DNA from: an uncultured Latescibacterota bacterium
Lineage (GTDB): Bacteria; Latescibacterota; UBA2968; UBA8231
Direction of reading: 5' to 3'
DNA length: 64,000 nucleotides
Assembly (NCBI GenBank): GCA_958295495.1
Contig: OY282352.1
Span: 4,032,548-4,096,547 of the forward strand
The notes under the pieces were generated by a model. That model had not been told where the DNA came from and ran no database searches. It saw only the letters and a program-made list of their open reading frames with translations. The position numbers and the translations under genes are program-made. Below are positions 43,523-52,821 of the stretch, in pieces; positions within the stretch are counted from its first letter, which is position 1, and each line of letters begins with the position of its first letter.

Positions 43523-43570
43523 AAAGGAGCCTTTATCTGCAAGAGATCGATGCAGATAAAGGCTCCTTTC
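43522..43570. terminator. Perfect 20-bp stem hairpin between convergent genes
   Basis: GAAAGGAGCCTTTATCTGCA pairs without mismatch with TGCAGATAAAGGCTCCTTTC over a nine-base loop. It begins at the stop of the enolase-superfamily gene and precedes the end of the convergent S55-like gene, so it can act as a bidirectional terminator. Runs of A or T at the stem base are short. The perfect 20-base arms are longer than in most terminators. Confidence 0.7.
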
Positions 43571-43633
43571 ACAGCGGGAATTAAGGCTGGTTGGGAAATC
43601 CCGCGTTTTAAGGGGGCGTGTGAGTATTGTCTG

Positions 43634-45853
43634 CTACTCCTCTGCTACTATTTCCCCTTCTACTACTTCTATATCGAGGGTTTGAATGCCTTCGAGATAG
43701 AAGTCGACGTCCTCCTGCGTAGAAATAGGCTCAGGGGGGGCAAAAGGAGGGGAGGAAGGAGGAAACGCATCAAATCCGCCTTCGAGCTCGCCTTCTTCCC
43801 CTTCAGGCTCTTCCGCCCCTTCAGGCTCTTCCTCCCCTTCAGGCTCTTCCGCCTCACCTTCCCCGCCTTCTCCTTCTTCGGGTTCCCCTTCTCCTTCTCC
43901 TTCGAGCTCACCCTCTTCAAGCTCGGGCGGCGGTTCGGGAAGGGGTGGCGAGACAAACGTCAAGCGAGCTTCTAAGAGAACATTCTCGTCGGGTTTATTC
44001 AGTCGTGCAAAAACATCGTCGAGCGCTTCCTCGCTCTCAAAATCGTCAAAGCCCCAATCATTGGCCCCTAATGCGGCGGTGGACCCCACTTCGAGTTGGT
44101 AAAAGCCAGGGGGCAGCGTATCCGGTACGCTGAGGGCCAGCTCGACTTTCCGGTCAATGCGCCGTCCCACGCGCAGCGAAGTGGTAATATCCAGCGCGTT
44201 CCCAAGACTGACGACTGTGTCTGCCGCAACCTTTGTCACGGTGGCAAAACGAGTCTCGGGAATCATTTCGACACGCACCTCGGCCTCGCGCACCTGTAAG
44301 TCGTAATCGTACCTCGTCAAAAGCTCCTCGAGTGCGAATGACACGTCGCCAGAGGCATCATAAACTGAAGCCAAAAGCCGTCCTTCCGGCGAGGAGTAGA
44401 GCCGGGAACGAGCGAGCGTTGAATCGGTGCCGACAAAAGAAATATTCGTCGCAACGCGGATGCTGTGATCCGGATCGTTGTCGACCCGGGTGGTCAAGGG
44501 AGAAAAAAATGCACGGGAGACGAGAGCGGACGAGGTATATGGACCGATACTGACGGCCATCCTGTGCGTAAGTTCGAGTTCGCTTCCCGATGGAAACGCA
44601 TAGACGCTCTTAACCGGTACTAATTCCGGCTCCTCGCCAAGCACGCCGCGCACCGCGGGCAAACGGTCTTCGGTCAGGGTGCCGCGCACCGTTGGATTCA
44701 GCGTCGCATATTTGAACGGGGCGAACAAGTTGGAAATTTGGCCGAGCACCTTTGCTTCGATTATGGGAAGCTCTACCGGACCAGCACCAGACATTGAATG
44801 CCCAAACCCATATATCCGGTTGCCGTCAACGTACGATATGGTTCCCAGCGAACCGAGGGTAAGCTCCCCGAGCAGCAACCCAACGGTCAGGGACCTGCCG
44901 GCTTCAAAGCTACCTTGGCGCTCCTGGGTCAGACCAGCGGCACTGGCTTGGCTCAGGATGGACGACCTCCCTTCAGGCAGCCGATGCACCCCATTGAGTC
45001 CCGTGCTCAGCAAGGGGGTGTCCAAGGGGATGATGCGATTTCCCGCCCACGTAGCCGTGGGTTTGGCCGCTGGTGCCGTTCCCCGAGTGCCGATGACCCA
45101 TTCTATGGGGGTGGCAAAAAAGTAGTACGGCGGGCTGTCTTGGGCATCAAATCCATAAGCAACGGCCCCCCAAGTGCCCTGCTCCGTAAAAATGGGCGAA
45201 CCGCTCATCCCCTGAGCAATGCCCCCGAGCTGGATCAAAACGGGATCGGAGGCTTCTACCATGTAAACCGGCATGGGCGACAAGAAATCATCAACCACTT
45301 GGACGAAGGTCATTTCGAGATCGGCCAGTTCGCCGTGGGCAAATTCAGTCCGCATGAATACGGGCGTCCCCACGGGCATGGAACGAACCTCTTCAGCCGA
45401 GACAATGGGCGAAAGATCCCAAGGCTGCAACTCCCCGGTTGGCCGCAGAATCGCTTCTGCTGGAGCCAGCAGTGAATTGGCAGCCGCCAGCATGGAATCA
45501 GCCGCGGCGAGCATGGTATTGGCCGCGGCGGCGATGGTCGAATCCGCGTCCGCCGCGACCATGGCATTGGCCGCGGTGATCATCGAATTGGCGGTGGCCG
45601 TCATGGTATTGGCCACGGCGAGCATGGAGTCGGCATCGGCGGCAATGGTCGAATCCGCGTCCGCCGCGACCATGGCATTGGCGGTGGCCAGCATAGTATT
45701 GGCGGTGGCCAGCATGGTATTGGCCGCGACCAGCATGGAATCGGCAGTGGCGATCATGGAATCGACGGCAGCAGCCGTTGGAGCAGGATCATCATCGTCT
45801 CCACAACTCCACAGACCAACGGCGAGGGCGAATAGTGCTAAACGGATCGGCAT
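43634..45853 (-). CDS. Lipoprotein with Met-heptad coiled coil, S55 (SpoIVB-like) peptidase domain and acidic tail
   Basis: A 739-residue exported protein. The signal ends in a lipobox-like LWSC, followed by a DDDD spacer. Residues about 25-135 are heptads of the form A(D/N)(S/T)M(L/I/V)(A/T)A, about 16 in a row, a long coiled coil with Met at a core position. The central domain contains GIAQGMSGSPIF, the serine motif of SpoIVB-type S55 peptidases, plus IYGFGHSMSGAGPVELP. A region of beta domains follows. The tail is almost pure Glu/Gly/Pro (EGELEGEGEGEPEEGEGG-like). It stands alone. Surface-anchored proteolysis or display is inference. Confidence 0.72.
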   Translation of the reverse strand: MPIRLALFALAVGLWSCGDDDDPAPTAAAVDSMIATADSMLVAANTMLATANTMLATANAMVAADADSTIAADADSMLAVANTMTATANSMITAANAMVAADADSTIAAAANTMLAAADSMLAAANSLLAPAEAILRPTGELQPWDLSPIVSAEEVRSMPVGTPVFMRTEFAHGELADLEMTFVQVVDDFLSPMPVYMVEASDPVLIQLGGIAQGMSGSPIFTEQGTWGAVAYGFDAQDSPPYYFFATPIEWVIGTRGTAPAAKPTATWAGNRIIPLDTPLLSTGLNGVHRLPEGRSSILSQASAAGLTQERQGSFEAGRSLTVGLLLGELTLGSLGTISYVDGNRIYGFGHSMSGAGPVELPIIEAKVLGQISNLFAPFKYATLNPTVRGTLTEDRLPAVRGVLGEEPELVPVKSVYAFPSGSELELTHRMAVSIGPYTSSALVSRAFFSPLTTRVDNDPDHSIRVATNISFVGTDSTLARSRLYSSPEGRLLASVYDASGDVSFALEELLTRYDYDLQVREAEVRVEMIPETRFATVTKVAADTVVSLGNALDITTSLRVGRRIDRKVELALSVPDTLPPGFYQLEVGSTAALGANDWGFDDFESEEALDDVFARLNKPDENVLLEARLTFVSPPLPEPPPELEEGELEGEGEGEPEEGEGGEGEAEEPEGEEEPEGAEEPEGEEGELEGGFDAFPPSSPPFAPPEPISTQEDVDFYLEGIQTLDIEVVEGEIVAEE

Positions 45854-46023
45854 AACGTGCTCCTACATTGTTAGAGTGCGCGGTTCAATCCTGTCCGGTG
45901 CCATCAAAGGATGGTCGGCCGAATCTATCCTGCTTGGGGACAGCGGGTGTGGGCTTGGAAGGGGAATTGCGAATGTACGCGGGATTTCCTTTTTGTTCAA
46001 GATCGCAACCACAAGCCAGCCTG

Positions 46024-46668
46024 CTACGCGGTCAGCGCGTCCATCAGGGCTTGGGCGATGACCAAATGTCCGGCTTGGTTGGGGTGGACCGGTTCTGGAC
46101 AGAAGGTGTCGGCGTCGCGGTACTGGAGCTGCCGCTGGAAGATGTCGTGCAGGCGCACTAGGCGGGCGTCAAAGTGCTCGGCCAGCCGCTCCACCACTTC
46201 GATGTACCGAGGCAGCAGTTCGAGCACCCGGCTGCGGATGTTCTGGCCGCTGTGGTCGGTTGAAATGTAAAACGGGGTGAGCAATACGAGGGGACAGCCC
46301 AGTTCGTCTTGGGTAAGCCCCAATAAGTGCTCATAAACAGCGGCGAAGCGGGCTGGATCGACGCCGTCTTCGGCACCGCGCAAATAGCTGTGCAGGTCGT
46401 TGATGCCGATCTTGACGGCCAGCCGATCCGGCCGGTGGTAGAGCACGTCGTCCTGCCAGCGGCCGGCTAAGTCGGGGACGCGGTTGCCGCCGATGCCTTT
46501 GTTGATGTAGCGGACCCGCCGCTGGGGGAAGCGGGCCGTGGCCAATTCGGCGAACAGGCGCACGTACCCGTTGCCCAGCGGGGCCTCTCCACTGCGCCGA
46601 CCGCAGTCGGTGATGCTGTCGCCGATGAACAGCAGCGTTTGTCCGTCTTCAATCCAGTATTGGCTCAT
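46024..46668 (-). CDS. SGNH/GDSL-type esterase
   Basis: A 214-residue hydrolase. TLLFIGDSITDCGRR is block I with the catalytic serine, NKGIGGNRVPDL block II (Gly), IGINDLHS block III (Asn), and EPVHPNQAGH block V with the Asp/His pair. It would remove acetyl or other acyl groups from sugars; no signal peptide, so it is probably cytoplasmic. The ATG at 46668 is preceded by AAAGGA. It lies 28 bases downstream of a PhyH-type gene and is probably cotranscribed. Confidence 0.9.
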   Translation of the reverse strand: MSQYWIEDGQTLLFIGDSITDCGRRSGEAPLGNGYVRLFAELATARFPQRRVRYINKGIGGNRVPDLAGRWQDDVLYHRPDRLAVKIGINDLHSYLRGAEDGVDPARFAAVYEHLLGLTQDELGCPLVLLTPFYISTDHSGQNIRSRVLELLPRYIEVVERLAEHFDARLVRLHDIFQRQLQYRDADTFCPEPVHPNQAGHLVIAQALMDALTA

Positions 46669-46696
46669 GGATATTCCTTTTGTTGGAGGAGGTGCG

Positions 46697-47461
46697 TCAG
46701 ACGCAGCCAGCGCGTTCCTGCCCTCGCAATAGGGGATATTCGGGCTTGTCCTCGGGGCGGCCCGTCCAGCGCGAGTGCGCACTCATGTAGTGGGTGGCCA
46801 TGCCGCGGCGGCGCGTGGTGGTCTGGTTGGGGCCGGAGCGGTGCAGGAGCAGGCTGTGGTGGAAGGAGCAGTCGCCTGCTTGCAGCAGGATGGGCCGTTC
46901 GCGCTGGCGGTCGATGGCTGCGTCGGGAATTTTCTTGTCTTGCCGCGGGCCGACCACCCACACCTCGCTGTGGTCCACTAGCCCTTCGCGGTGGCTGCCC
47001 GGCACGACCCACAAGCAGCCGTTTTTAAGGGTTACATCGTCTAAGGCGACCCAAGCGGTGGCGAGGGCCATCGGCTCGACGTGGAAGTACGCGGAGTCTT
47101 GGTGATAGGTCTTTTCTATGCCGCCCGGCCCCTTGATAAAGACTTGGTCGCCGAAGAGCTTGACGTCCGGGCCGAGCAAGTCGGCGGCTGCGGCGAGAAG
47201 AGGCTCACGCGCTGCGTGGTCGCGGAAGAACGGATCGCACTGGGACGGGCCGTTGATTTTGCGCAAGTGATCGATGTGGCGTTGCCGGGGCGCGTTGGGG
47301 TCGAACTCAATGCGAGCCTCCGGGAAGGGCAGCGCGCCCGAGGCGATCCCTTCGATATGGGTGCGGAGTACGCGCACGTCTTCTGCGGAGAGGGCATTTT
47401 TCAAGGTGGTGTACCCGTCTTGCTGGTACTGGGCGATTTGTTCGGGGCTGAGCACGGGCAT
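46697..47461 (-). CDS. Phytanoyl-CoA dioxygenase (PhyH) family protein
   Basis: A 254-residue Fe(II)/2-oxoglutarate oxygenase. The metal triad is visible in TYHQDSAYF (HxD) and in the distal His of SLLLHRSGPNQT; WVALDDVTLKNGCLWVVPGSH is the typical core strand region. The ATG at 47461 is preceded by GGAGG-like bases (TTTGGAGGAACCC). It lies 14 bases after the class III aminotransferase gene, so aminotransferase, oxygenase and esterase form one operon. The substrate is unknown. Confidence 0.9.
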   Translation of the reverse strand: MPVLSPEQIAQYQQDGYTTLKNALSAEDVRVLRTHIEGIASGALPFPEARIEFDPNAPRQRHIDHLRKINGPSQCDPFFRDHAAREPLLAAAADLLGPDVKLFGDQVFIKGPGGIEKTYHQDSAYFHVEPMALATAWVALDDVTLKNGCLWVVPGSHREGLVDHSEVWVVGPRQDKKIPDAAIDRQRERPILLQAGDCSFHHSLLLHRSGPNQTTTRRRGMATHYMSAHSRWTGRPEDKPEYPLLRGQERAGCV

Positions 47462-47475
47462 GGGTTCCTCCAAAT

Positions 47476-48807
47476 TCAGGCTATCTCCGCCAGCGCGTTC
47501 CCCACAGCGGCGACTAAGCCGTCGATGTGCTCGGCGTCCATGGGCGCAGAAAGCGCGCACATGCCCAGCCCCGGGCCGAGGAAGTACCCCTGTTCAATGA
47601 GCGAGAAAAAGAGCGGCTGAATGGGGGTTTTGTCGGTCGCGGCGAGGTCGCGGTAGTTGGCGATGGGGCCGCGGGCAAAGTGGATGCTGAAGACCGACCC
47701 GGTGCAGACCGCTTGGGCGGCGACCGCGCGGGCGGCAAAAAGCGCGTTGAGTTGGTCCTTTAAGCGCGTTCCGAGTGCGTTCAGATGGGCGATGGTTTGC
47801 CGCGTCAACTCGCTCAGGGTCGCCAAGCCGGCGGCCATGGCCACGGGATGCGCGCTAAAGGTGCCGCTCTGAAAAAAGCCGGTGGATTGCTGCGAGTTGT
47901 CGAACAGGTCCATCAGGTCGGCCCGGCCGCCAAAGGCCCCCACCGGAAAGCCGCCGCCGATGAGCTTGCCAAAGCAACTCAGGTCCGGGTCAATGCCGTA
48001 CAGGCCCTGTAACCCGCCCGTGCCCGTGCGGAACCCAACGATTTCGTCGAAAATGAGCAAGACCTCATAGCGGCGGGTGATGTCGCGCACGGCGCGGGCA
48101 AAGTCCGGCTGGACGTCCATGATGCCGGCCTTGGGGTCGAAGAGGACGCAGGCGAGTTCGCTGGCGTGTGCGGCGACGAGTCGCTCGACAGCCTCTGGGT
48201 CGTGGTAGGGAAGGATGACGGCCTCGGACGCGGCCGACGGGGACATGCCGCCGGCTGTCGGCAGCGCGACGGGCGCATCCGCTGGGCCGGCTTGGTCTAG
48301 GGGCGGGGCCACGCTGATTTCCACGGCGTCGTGGCTGCCGTGGTAGCCGCCCTCGAACTTGGCGATTTTGCCGCGCCGCGTGTAGCCCCGCGCCAGGCGA
48401 ATGGCGTGCAGCGTGGCCTCGGTGCCAGAGTTGACAAAGCGAATCCGCTCCAGCGCATCCACCCGGCTGCACATCGTGCGGGCGATCTCGCTCTCAATGC
48501 CGGTGGGCGCGCCCAAGGCAAGGCCCTTTTGCATCTGCTCGCGCACGGCCGCCTCCACGCGCTCGTGCCCGTGCCCGAGGACTTGGGCCGTGTGGTGGTT
48601 GGCGCAATCGACGTAGCGCCGGCCATCGACATCCCACAGGTAGCAGCCCTTGCCGCGGGCCATGGTGAGCGGATAGGGCGGGTAGTAATACGCGCCTTTG
48701 GCCGCACCGGCCGTATAGGCGCGGCCCTGCTCAAAAAGGGCGCGGGAGCGCGGGCTGGCGCGGCGATAGCGTGCTTCGAGATCGGCGAGTGACGCAGGCA
48801 TTGGCAT
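47476..48807 (-). CDS. Class III aminotransferase, glutamate-1-semialdehyde aminomutase-like
   Basis: A 443-residue PLP enzyme. [18 protein letters not shown] binds the cofactor phosphate, [11 protein letters not shown] holds the Asp that contacts the pyridine nitrogen (D254), and [19 protein letters not shown] holds the Schiff-base lysine (K281). The overall pattern is closest to HemL and to its secondary relatives. Because it is far from hemA and next to a PhyH oxygenase and an esterase, it is more probably a catabolic or secondary-metabolic aminomutase/transaminase than the haem enzyme; I leave the symbol empty. Confidence 0.9.
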   Translation of the reverse strand: MPMPASLADLEARYRRASPRSRALFEQGRAYTAGAAKGAYYYPPYPLTMARGKGCYLWDVDGRRYVDCANHHTAQVLGHGHERVEAAVREQMQKGLALGAPTGIESEIARTMCSRVDALERIRFVNSGTEATLHAIRLARGYTRRGKIAKFEGGYHGSHDAVEISVAPPLDQAGPADAPVALPTAGGMSPSAASEAVILPYHDPEAVERLVAAHASELACVLFDPKAGIMDVQPDFARAVRDITRRYEVLLIFDEIVGFRTGTGGLQGLYGIDPDLSCFGKLIGGGFPVGAFGGRADLMDLFDNSQQSTGFFQSGTFSAHPVAMAAGLATLSELTRQTIAHLNALGTRLKDQLNALFAARAVAAQAVCTGSVFSIHFARGPIANYRDLAATDKTPIQPLFFSLIEQGYFLGPGLGMCALSAPMDAEHIDGLVAAVGNALAEIA

Positions 48808-48894
48808 ATTATACTACCAAATGAGGCCGGCGAACAAATCTGCTCCGCCCGCGCACGAGGAGTTGACGCGGCCCCTGTTCGCACCCATTCTAGC

Positions 48895-48924
48895 TTTAGG
48901 GCGTTCACAAGGGACGCCCCTAAA
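48895..48924. repeat. REP-like palindrome (AGGGCGT/ACGCCCCT)
   Basis: TTTAGGGCGT pairs with ACGCCCCTAAA (one bulged base) over a nine-base loop, in the 139-base region between the divergent aminotransferase and amidohydrolase genes. It resembles the palindrome at 5464-5499 in its AGGGGCG core and loop position. Confidence 0.55.
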
Positions 48925-48946
48925 CCCTTCACCCCCAATCGCTACC

Positions 48947-50041
48947 ATGTCCCAAACCGAATGCGCCGTCCAAGTCGCGGCCCCGGCGGCCTTTTCCCTG
49001 CTCGACTGCGACGTCCACAACTACCCGAATTCCATCGACGATCTCATGCCCTTTTTGTCGGTGCGCTGGCAGGCGTACGTGCGGCAATCCGGGTTTAGCG
49101 GCCCGCCCGGGCCGATCTATCCCAAGGGGTTTGCCCAAGCTGCGCGGCGCGATGCTTGGCCGCCTTCGGGCCTAAAGCCGGGCGGCGACCCGGATTTTGC
49201 GCGCACCCAGTTGCTCGACGCTTGGGGCATTGACGTGGCCTTGCTCAACCCGCTCTACGGCATGACGGCCCTGCACAACCTCGACTTTGCCAACGCCCTG
49301 ATGCGGGCGGTCAACGAGTGGACCGCGCACACTTGGCTCGACCACGACCCGCGCTGGCGCGGCTCGATTGTGGTCAATGCCAACGACCCGACGCCGGCGG
49401 CCGCGGAAATCAAGCGGGCCGCGGCTGATCCGCGCTTTGTGCAGGTGTTGCTGTTGGTGCGGTCGAGTGCGCCTTATGGCAAGCGGCAGTTTAGGCCGAT
49501 TTTTGCCGCGGCCTGCGAGGTTGGCCTGCCGGTGGGCATCCACTTCGGCGGCAGCGGCCAGCCCATTACGGCCTGCGGCTGGCCTTCCTATTACATCGAA
49601 GATCACACGGCCATGTCGCAAGCCTTTGAGGCGCAGGTCATCAGCCTTGTTTGCGAAGGGGTATTCTGCGAGTTCCCCAAGCTGCGCGTCGCGCTTATCG
49701 AGGGGGGATTCGCGTGGTTGCCCGGGCTGCTGTGGCGGCTGGACAAAAACTACCGGGGCTTGCGCAGCGAGGTGCCGTGGCTGAAGAAGCGGCCCAGCGA
49801 ATACATCCGCGAGCACTTTCGCGCCACGACCCAACCCATGGAAGAGCCAGACGACCCCCAGCATTTGTTGCACATCATCGACATGATCGGCTGCGAGGAT
49901 TTCCTGATGTTCGCCACGGACTATCCGCATTGGGACTTTGACTCGCCAGCCCGCGCCCTGCCTCCGGCGATTGACGGCGCGTTGCGTCGGGGCATCATGG
50001 TCGATAATGCGGAGGCATTTTATGGGTTCGCGGCGCATTGA
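48947..50041 (+). CDS. Amidohydrolase_2 (ACMSD-like) metal-dependent hydrolase
   Basis: A 364-residue TIM-barrel hydrolase or decarboxylase. [10 protein letters not shown] is the N-terminal metal motif (DxH), [12 protein letters not shown] and [13 protein letters not shown] lie on later strands, and [14 protein letters not shown] carries the C-terminal metal aspartate with the ATDYPHxD signature common in ACMSD-like enzymes of aromatic breakdown. The ATG at 48947 starts just before the sequence that becomes family-like. The next gene, a Rieske ferredoxin, overlaps its last 20 bases. Confidence 0.88.
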   Translation: MSQTECAVQVAAPAAFSLLDCDVHNYPNSIDDLMPFLSVRWQAYVRQSGFSGPPGPIYPKGFAQAARRDAWPPSGLKPGGDPDFARTQLLDAWGIDVALLNPLYGMTALHNLDFANALMRAVNEWTAHTWLDHDPRWRGSIVVNANDPTPAAAEIKRAAADPRFVQVLLLVRSSAPYGKRQFRPIFAAACEVGLPVGIHFGGSGQPITACGWPSYYIEDHTAMSQAFEAQVISLVCEGVFCEFPKLRVALIEGGFAWLPGLLWRLDKNYRGLRSEVPWLKKRPSEYIREHFRATTQPMEEPDDPQHLLHIIDMIGCEDFLMFATDYPHWDFDSPARALPPAIDGALRRGIMVDNAEAFYGFAAH

Positions 50042-50387
50042 CATAGGGCCGATCAATGCCTTTGCCGATGGCGAGGTCCGCCGGGTCGAGGTCGAGGGAC
50101 GGGGTTTGGCCATCGTGCGGCAGGGGAATGCTTGGTACGCGCTCCGCGACGTTTGCCCGCATCAAGGGGCGCGCCTGTCGGACGGTCGGGTTGGGGGCAC
50201 GGTGCTGGCGCGTCGTCCAGGGGCCGAGATCGTCTTGGCCCGCGCCGGCGAAATCCTGAGCTGCCCGTGGCATGGCTGGGAATACGACGTGCGCACGGGC
50301 CGCTCGCTCTGCGAGCCTGAAAAGGTGCGGGTGCGGACCTATGGGGTGCGGGTGGAGGATGGGCGGGTGGTCGTGGAGTTGGCCTAG
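50022..50387 (+). CDS. Rieske [2Fe-2S] ferredoxin
   Basis: A 121-residue soluble Rieske protein. Cluster ligands are clear: CPHQGARLS (C45, H47) and CPWHGWEYD (C81, H84). It begins inside the amidohydrolase gene, preceded by GGAGG, so it is translationally coupled to it. The spacing of 33 residues between the two halves includes an insertion relative to the shortest ferredoxins. It would supply electrons to an oxygenase; no oxygenase alpha subunit is adjacent, but the operon logic fits breakdown of an aromatic or related acid. Confidence 0.93.
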   Translation: MGSRRIDIGPINAFADGEVRRVEVEGRGLAIVRQGNAWYALRDVCPHQGARLSDGRVGGTVLARRPGAEIVLARAGEILSCPWHGWEYDVRTGRSLCEPEKVRVRTYGVRVEDGRVVVELA

Positions 50388-50437
50388 GCGGGGATGGGGT
50401 GATGAGCGTCGTGGACGCCCCAACCCGCAAGCGCCTT

Positions 50438-50605
50438 TTAGAGATCAGCAGAGCGCCAGTTACGCAGTCCGGCTACTAAACACGCCTCGAGCCAAACGCG
50501 GAATCGCTCTTCTATGGACGCTAGGTCTTCCCGATAGTTGATCTGAAACAGGCTGCGCGAAAGCACCTTGGCCGGACTCGTCTCCCGTCCAAATAGCGGC
50601 CTACT
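50438..50605 (-). pseudogene. C-terminal protein fragment (55 aa)
   Basis: An open stretch without a start, bounded upstream by a stop. It ends YREDLASIEERFRVWLEACL then GLRNWRSADL. Codon use and the helical pattern look genuine. I do not recognise the family. It is probably the surviving end of a deleted gene lying between the Rieske and Gfo/Idh genes. Confidence 0.35.
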
Positions 50606-50634
50606 TTAGGGGCTCAAAATGGCCTAAGTCCAGC

Positions 50635-51624
50635 TTAGGCTCTCGGCACCGGGATGGGCACTGGCGCGTTGCCCTGTTTCTGCGATTCCAAAAACCCGAT
50701 AATCAGCTCTACTACAGTGTGCCCGGCTCGGCCCGGCGACACCGACTCAACGCCTTGATCCATGGCTGAGATCAGCTCGTGGATGCCGGCGGGAATACCC
50801 TCGACCGGCCAAGTCGGCGGCGCGAGGGGTTCGGGCTCGTCGCCGCGATATAGGGTACCGCTGTCGCTGCCGAGGAGCACTCGTCCGGTGGTGCCGACCA
50901 CTTCGAGTTGCTGCTTGGGCGACGGCGTGGTCTTAGAGCCGCCGATGTAGAAGCCCCGCACCCCCCCAGAGAAGTGAATGTACCCGTTGGCCCCTGGCTC
51001 GGTGGCCGGCACGTGGCCGCCGTCGCCGCGGTACTCGGCGTAGTCCTCGTATCCTTCCTCTAGCTCGGCCACCACCCACTGAGGCTGCTCGCCGGCGTAG
51101 TAGCATATAGCGTCGAGCGTGTGGGTGCCGTTGCGGAAGAGCATGGCGCGGGGGCCGGAGAGCGTGCCGACGACGTATTGCACCGGGCCGATGACGCCGC
51201 GATCGACGATTGCTTCTTTGGCGTGCCGCCACAAGGGCATGAAGCGCCGGGTGTGATCGACCGACAGGGTGGTGTTGTTGGCGTCGCAAGCGGCGATCAT
51301 GCGGTCGGCGTCTGCGAGGTTGGTGGCCAGCGGCTTTTCGCAGAAGATGCCCTTGGCCCCGGCGTTGGCCGCATCCACGACTAAGTCGGCGTGGCGGTGA
51401 TCCGAGGTGGCGACGGTGACGATGTCCAGCGATGCGCGGGCGAGCATCTCGCGGTGATCGCGGTACAAGGATAGGGGCGCGTCTGGCCAGCGTTGCTCGA
51501 ACTCGTGGAGGGTTGCTTCGTCGAGGTCGCAAGCCGCCACGAGGCTGGCGCGGTCCGACCCGACAATTCCGGTGGCGTGGGCCGCGCCAATGCCGCGGCA
51601 GCCAATGACTCCAGCTCTATACAT
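50635..51624 (-). CDS. Gfo/Idh/MocA family oxidoreductase
   Basis: A 329-residue dehydrogenase starting MYRAGVIGCRGIGAAHATG, with Rossmann loop GCRGIG. The catalytic lysine is in IFCEKPLATNLADADRM. The C-terminal half includes the substrate lobe HTLDAICYYAG. AAGGAGCAC precedes the ATG at 51624; in-frame sequence upstream (to 51792) is not coding in character. It is 65 bases downstream of the binding-protein gene on the same strand. Confidence 0.92.
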   Translation of the reverse strand: MYRAGVIGCRGIGAAHATGIVGSDRASLVAACDLDEATLHEFEQRWPDAPLSLYRDHREMLARASLDIVTVATSDHRHADLVVDAANAGAKGIFCEKPLATNLADADRMIAACDANNTTLSVDHTRRFMPLWRHAKEAIVDRGVIGPVQYVVGTLSGPRAMLFRNGTHTLDAICYYAGEQPQWVVAELEEGYEDYAEYRGDGGHVPATEPGANGYIHFSGGVRGFYIGGSKTTPSPKQQLEVVGTTGRVLLGSDSGTLYRGDEPEPLAPPTWPVEGIPAGIHELISAMDQGVESVSPGRAGHTVVELIIGFLESQKQGNAPVPIPVPRA

Positions 51625-51689
51625 GGTTGTGCTCCTTGTGAAGGATTTGTGCTGCGAGCTATCTCGTGATGCCTGAATGCGGGGAGCTC

Positions 51690-52754
51690 TCACCAAAGGC
51701 TCTTGATCCACCCCCACGTCGTCTCGACCATAGCCGTCGAAGAGGTCCACTGCTCGGCGCGCTGCATGAAAATGGTTGGATCGGCGCGCCAATCGCCGTA
51801 GCCAATGCGCTGGTTGTCGGTGAGATAGTTGATCTTGTCGTCTATGCAGGCCGCTAGAGCGGCGTCTTCTACGGCGAGCGTGAACCCGCCCTGCTCGGCG
51901 TCGGCGTCGAGAGCCACGACCGCAAACTCGCCGTTGGAAGCGTGGCTCGCGTCGCGGTTGCCGATTTCGCCGCGGGCGACCGCGTCGATGCGGCCGGCGC
52001 CGAGGGCCTCTAGCAGCTCTATCTCGCCGGTCTCTTGCCCGAGGTAAATCACTTGCGGCATGTTGGCGTCAGGTGGCTCCAGCCGCAGTCGCCCTTCGAG
52101 ATTGGACGACGCGCCGGCTGCGGTGATGGTGTAATCGGCTGTGCCATCGGCCACGAGCTCGCCCTCGGCCGTCTCGATGTGCGTACCAGCGGCGAGTACG
52201 CCGTTGGCATCAACTAAGCCGGTCAGCTCCAGTAGGCGGAACTCGCCCGTGGTGCCGCTCAGCGCACCCACCCGATCTTCGCTAGTCAGGTCGCTGTGGC
52301 TGGCAAGGCGCTCGGCGTCTTCGGCCCGCACTAGCAGCGATTGCCGAAAGGCTATGTGTCCAGACGTGAAGTTCACGAGGTGTTCGCCGGCTGCATTGCG
52401 GGTGCGGGAGTTGAGGATGGTGATGCCGCCGCCGACCAAGTCGTACTCCGGCCCGGCCGATTGCAGCCATATATCGGGCCACTCGGCGATGGCCCTGCGT
52501 TCAAAGGACAATCCCGCGCTGTCCATGGCCTCTAGGGCGGTCAATAGATCCGCTTCGTATCCGCGATGTTCGTTGAATCCGGCCGTGCCCGGATCGGGGT
52601 CTGCGCTGTAACTGACCGGCTCAAAAAAGGCGTAGAACCCGACTTGGAGCACCTGTCCGTCGCCACAAGCCGCCGCTGAGGACGAGCGAACCGCTAGAAT
52701 CACTAGCAAGAGGGACAAGGATGCGAGGGATGCGTAGGAGAAGGATGAGGGCAT
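51690..52754 (-). CDS. ABC transporter substrate-binding protein (amino-acid type)
   Basis: A 354-residue exported binding protein of the extracellular solute-binding family 3. The signal peptide is LASLSLLLVILAVRSSSA, followed by LQVGFYAFFEPVSY, GYEADLLTALEA, EYDLVGGGITI and NFTSGHIAFRQSLLV, the usual pattern of the type II periplasmic-binding fold. VGALSGTTGEFRL and ALGAGRIDAVARGEIGN are the hinge-side motifs. No permease or ATPase gene is adjacent, so it may act as an orphan receptor or serve a distant transporter. Confidence 0.85.
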   Translation of the reverse strand: MPSSFSYASLASLSLLLVILAVRSSSAAACGDGQVLQVGFYAFFEPVSYSADPDPGTAGFNEHRGYEADLLTALEAMDSAGLSFERRAIAEWPDIWLQSAGPEYDLVGGGITILNSRTRNAAGEHLVNFTSGHIAFRQSLLVRAEDAERLASHSDLTSEDRVGALSGTTGEFRLLELTGLVDANGVLAAGTHIETAEGELVADGTADYTITAAGASSNLEGRLRLEPPDANMPQVIYLGQETGEIELLEALGAGRIDAVARGEIGNRDASHASNGEFAVVALDADAEQGGFTLAVEDAALAACIDDKINYLTDNQRIGYGDWRADPTIFMQRAEQWTSSTAMVETTWGWIKSLW

Positions 52755-52821
52755 TTGGATACCTCGTTTGTGGGTGGTAAGGATGGATGGGGAATATGGG
52801 GAGGGGAATGGGATTTATCAA

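Noticed and set aside
43669-43956. Lys/Arg-rich ORF in the region of the acidic tail
   Set aside because: It is an alternative reading of the repetitive Glu-rich codons of the S55-like lipoprotein; no start signal or family.
47476-48807. hemL for haem synthesis
   Set aside because: The motifs fit GSA aminomutase, but the neighbours are catabolic and hemA is 39 kb away, so the gene symbol was not assigned.
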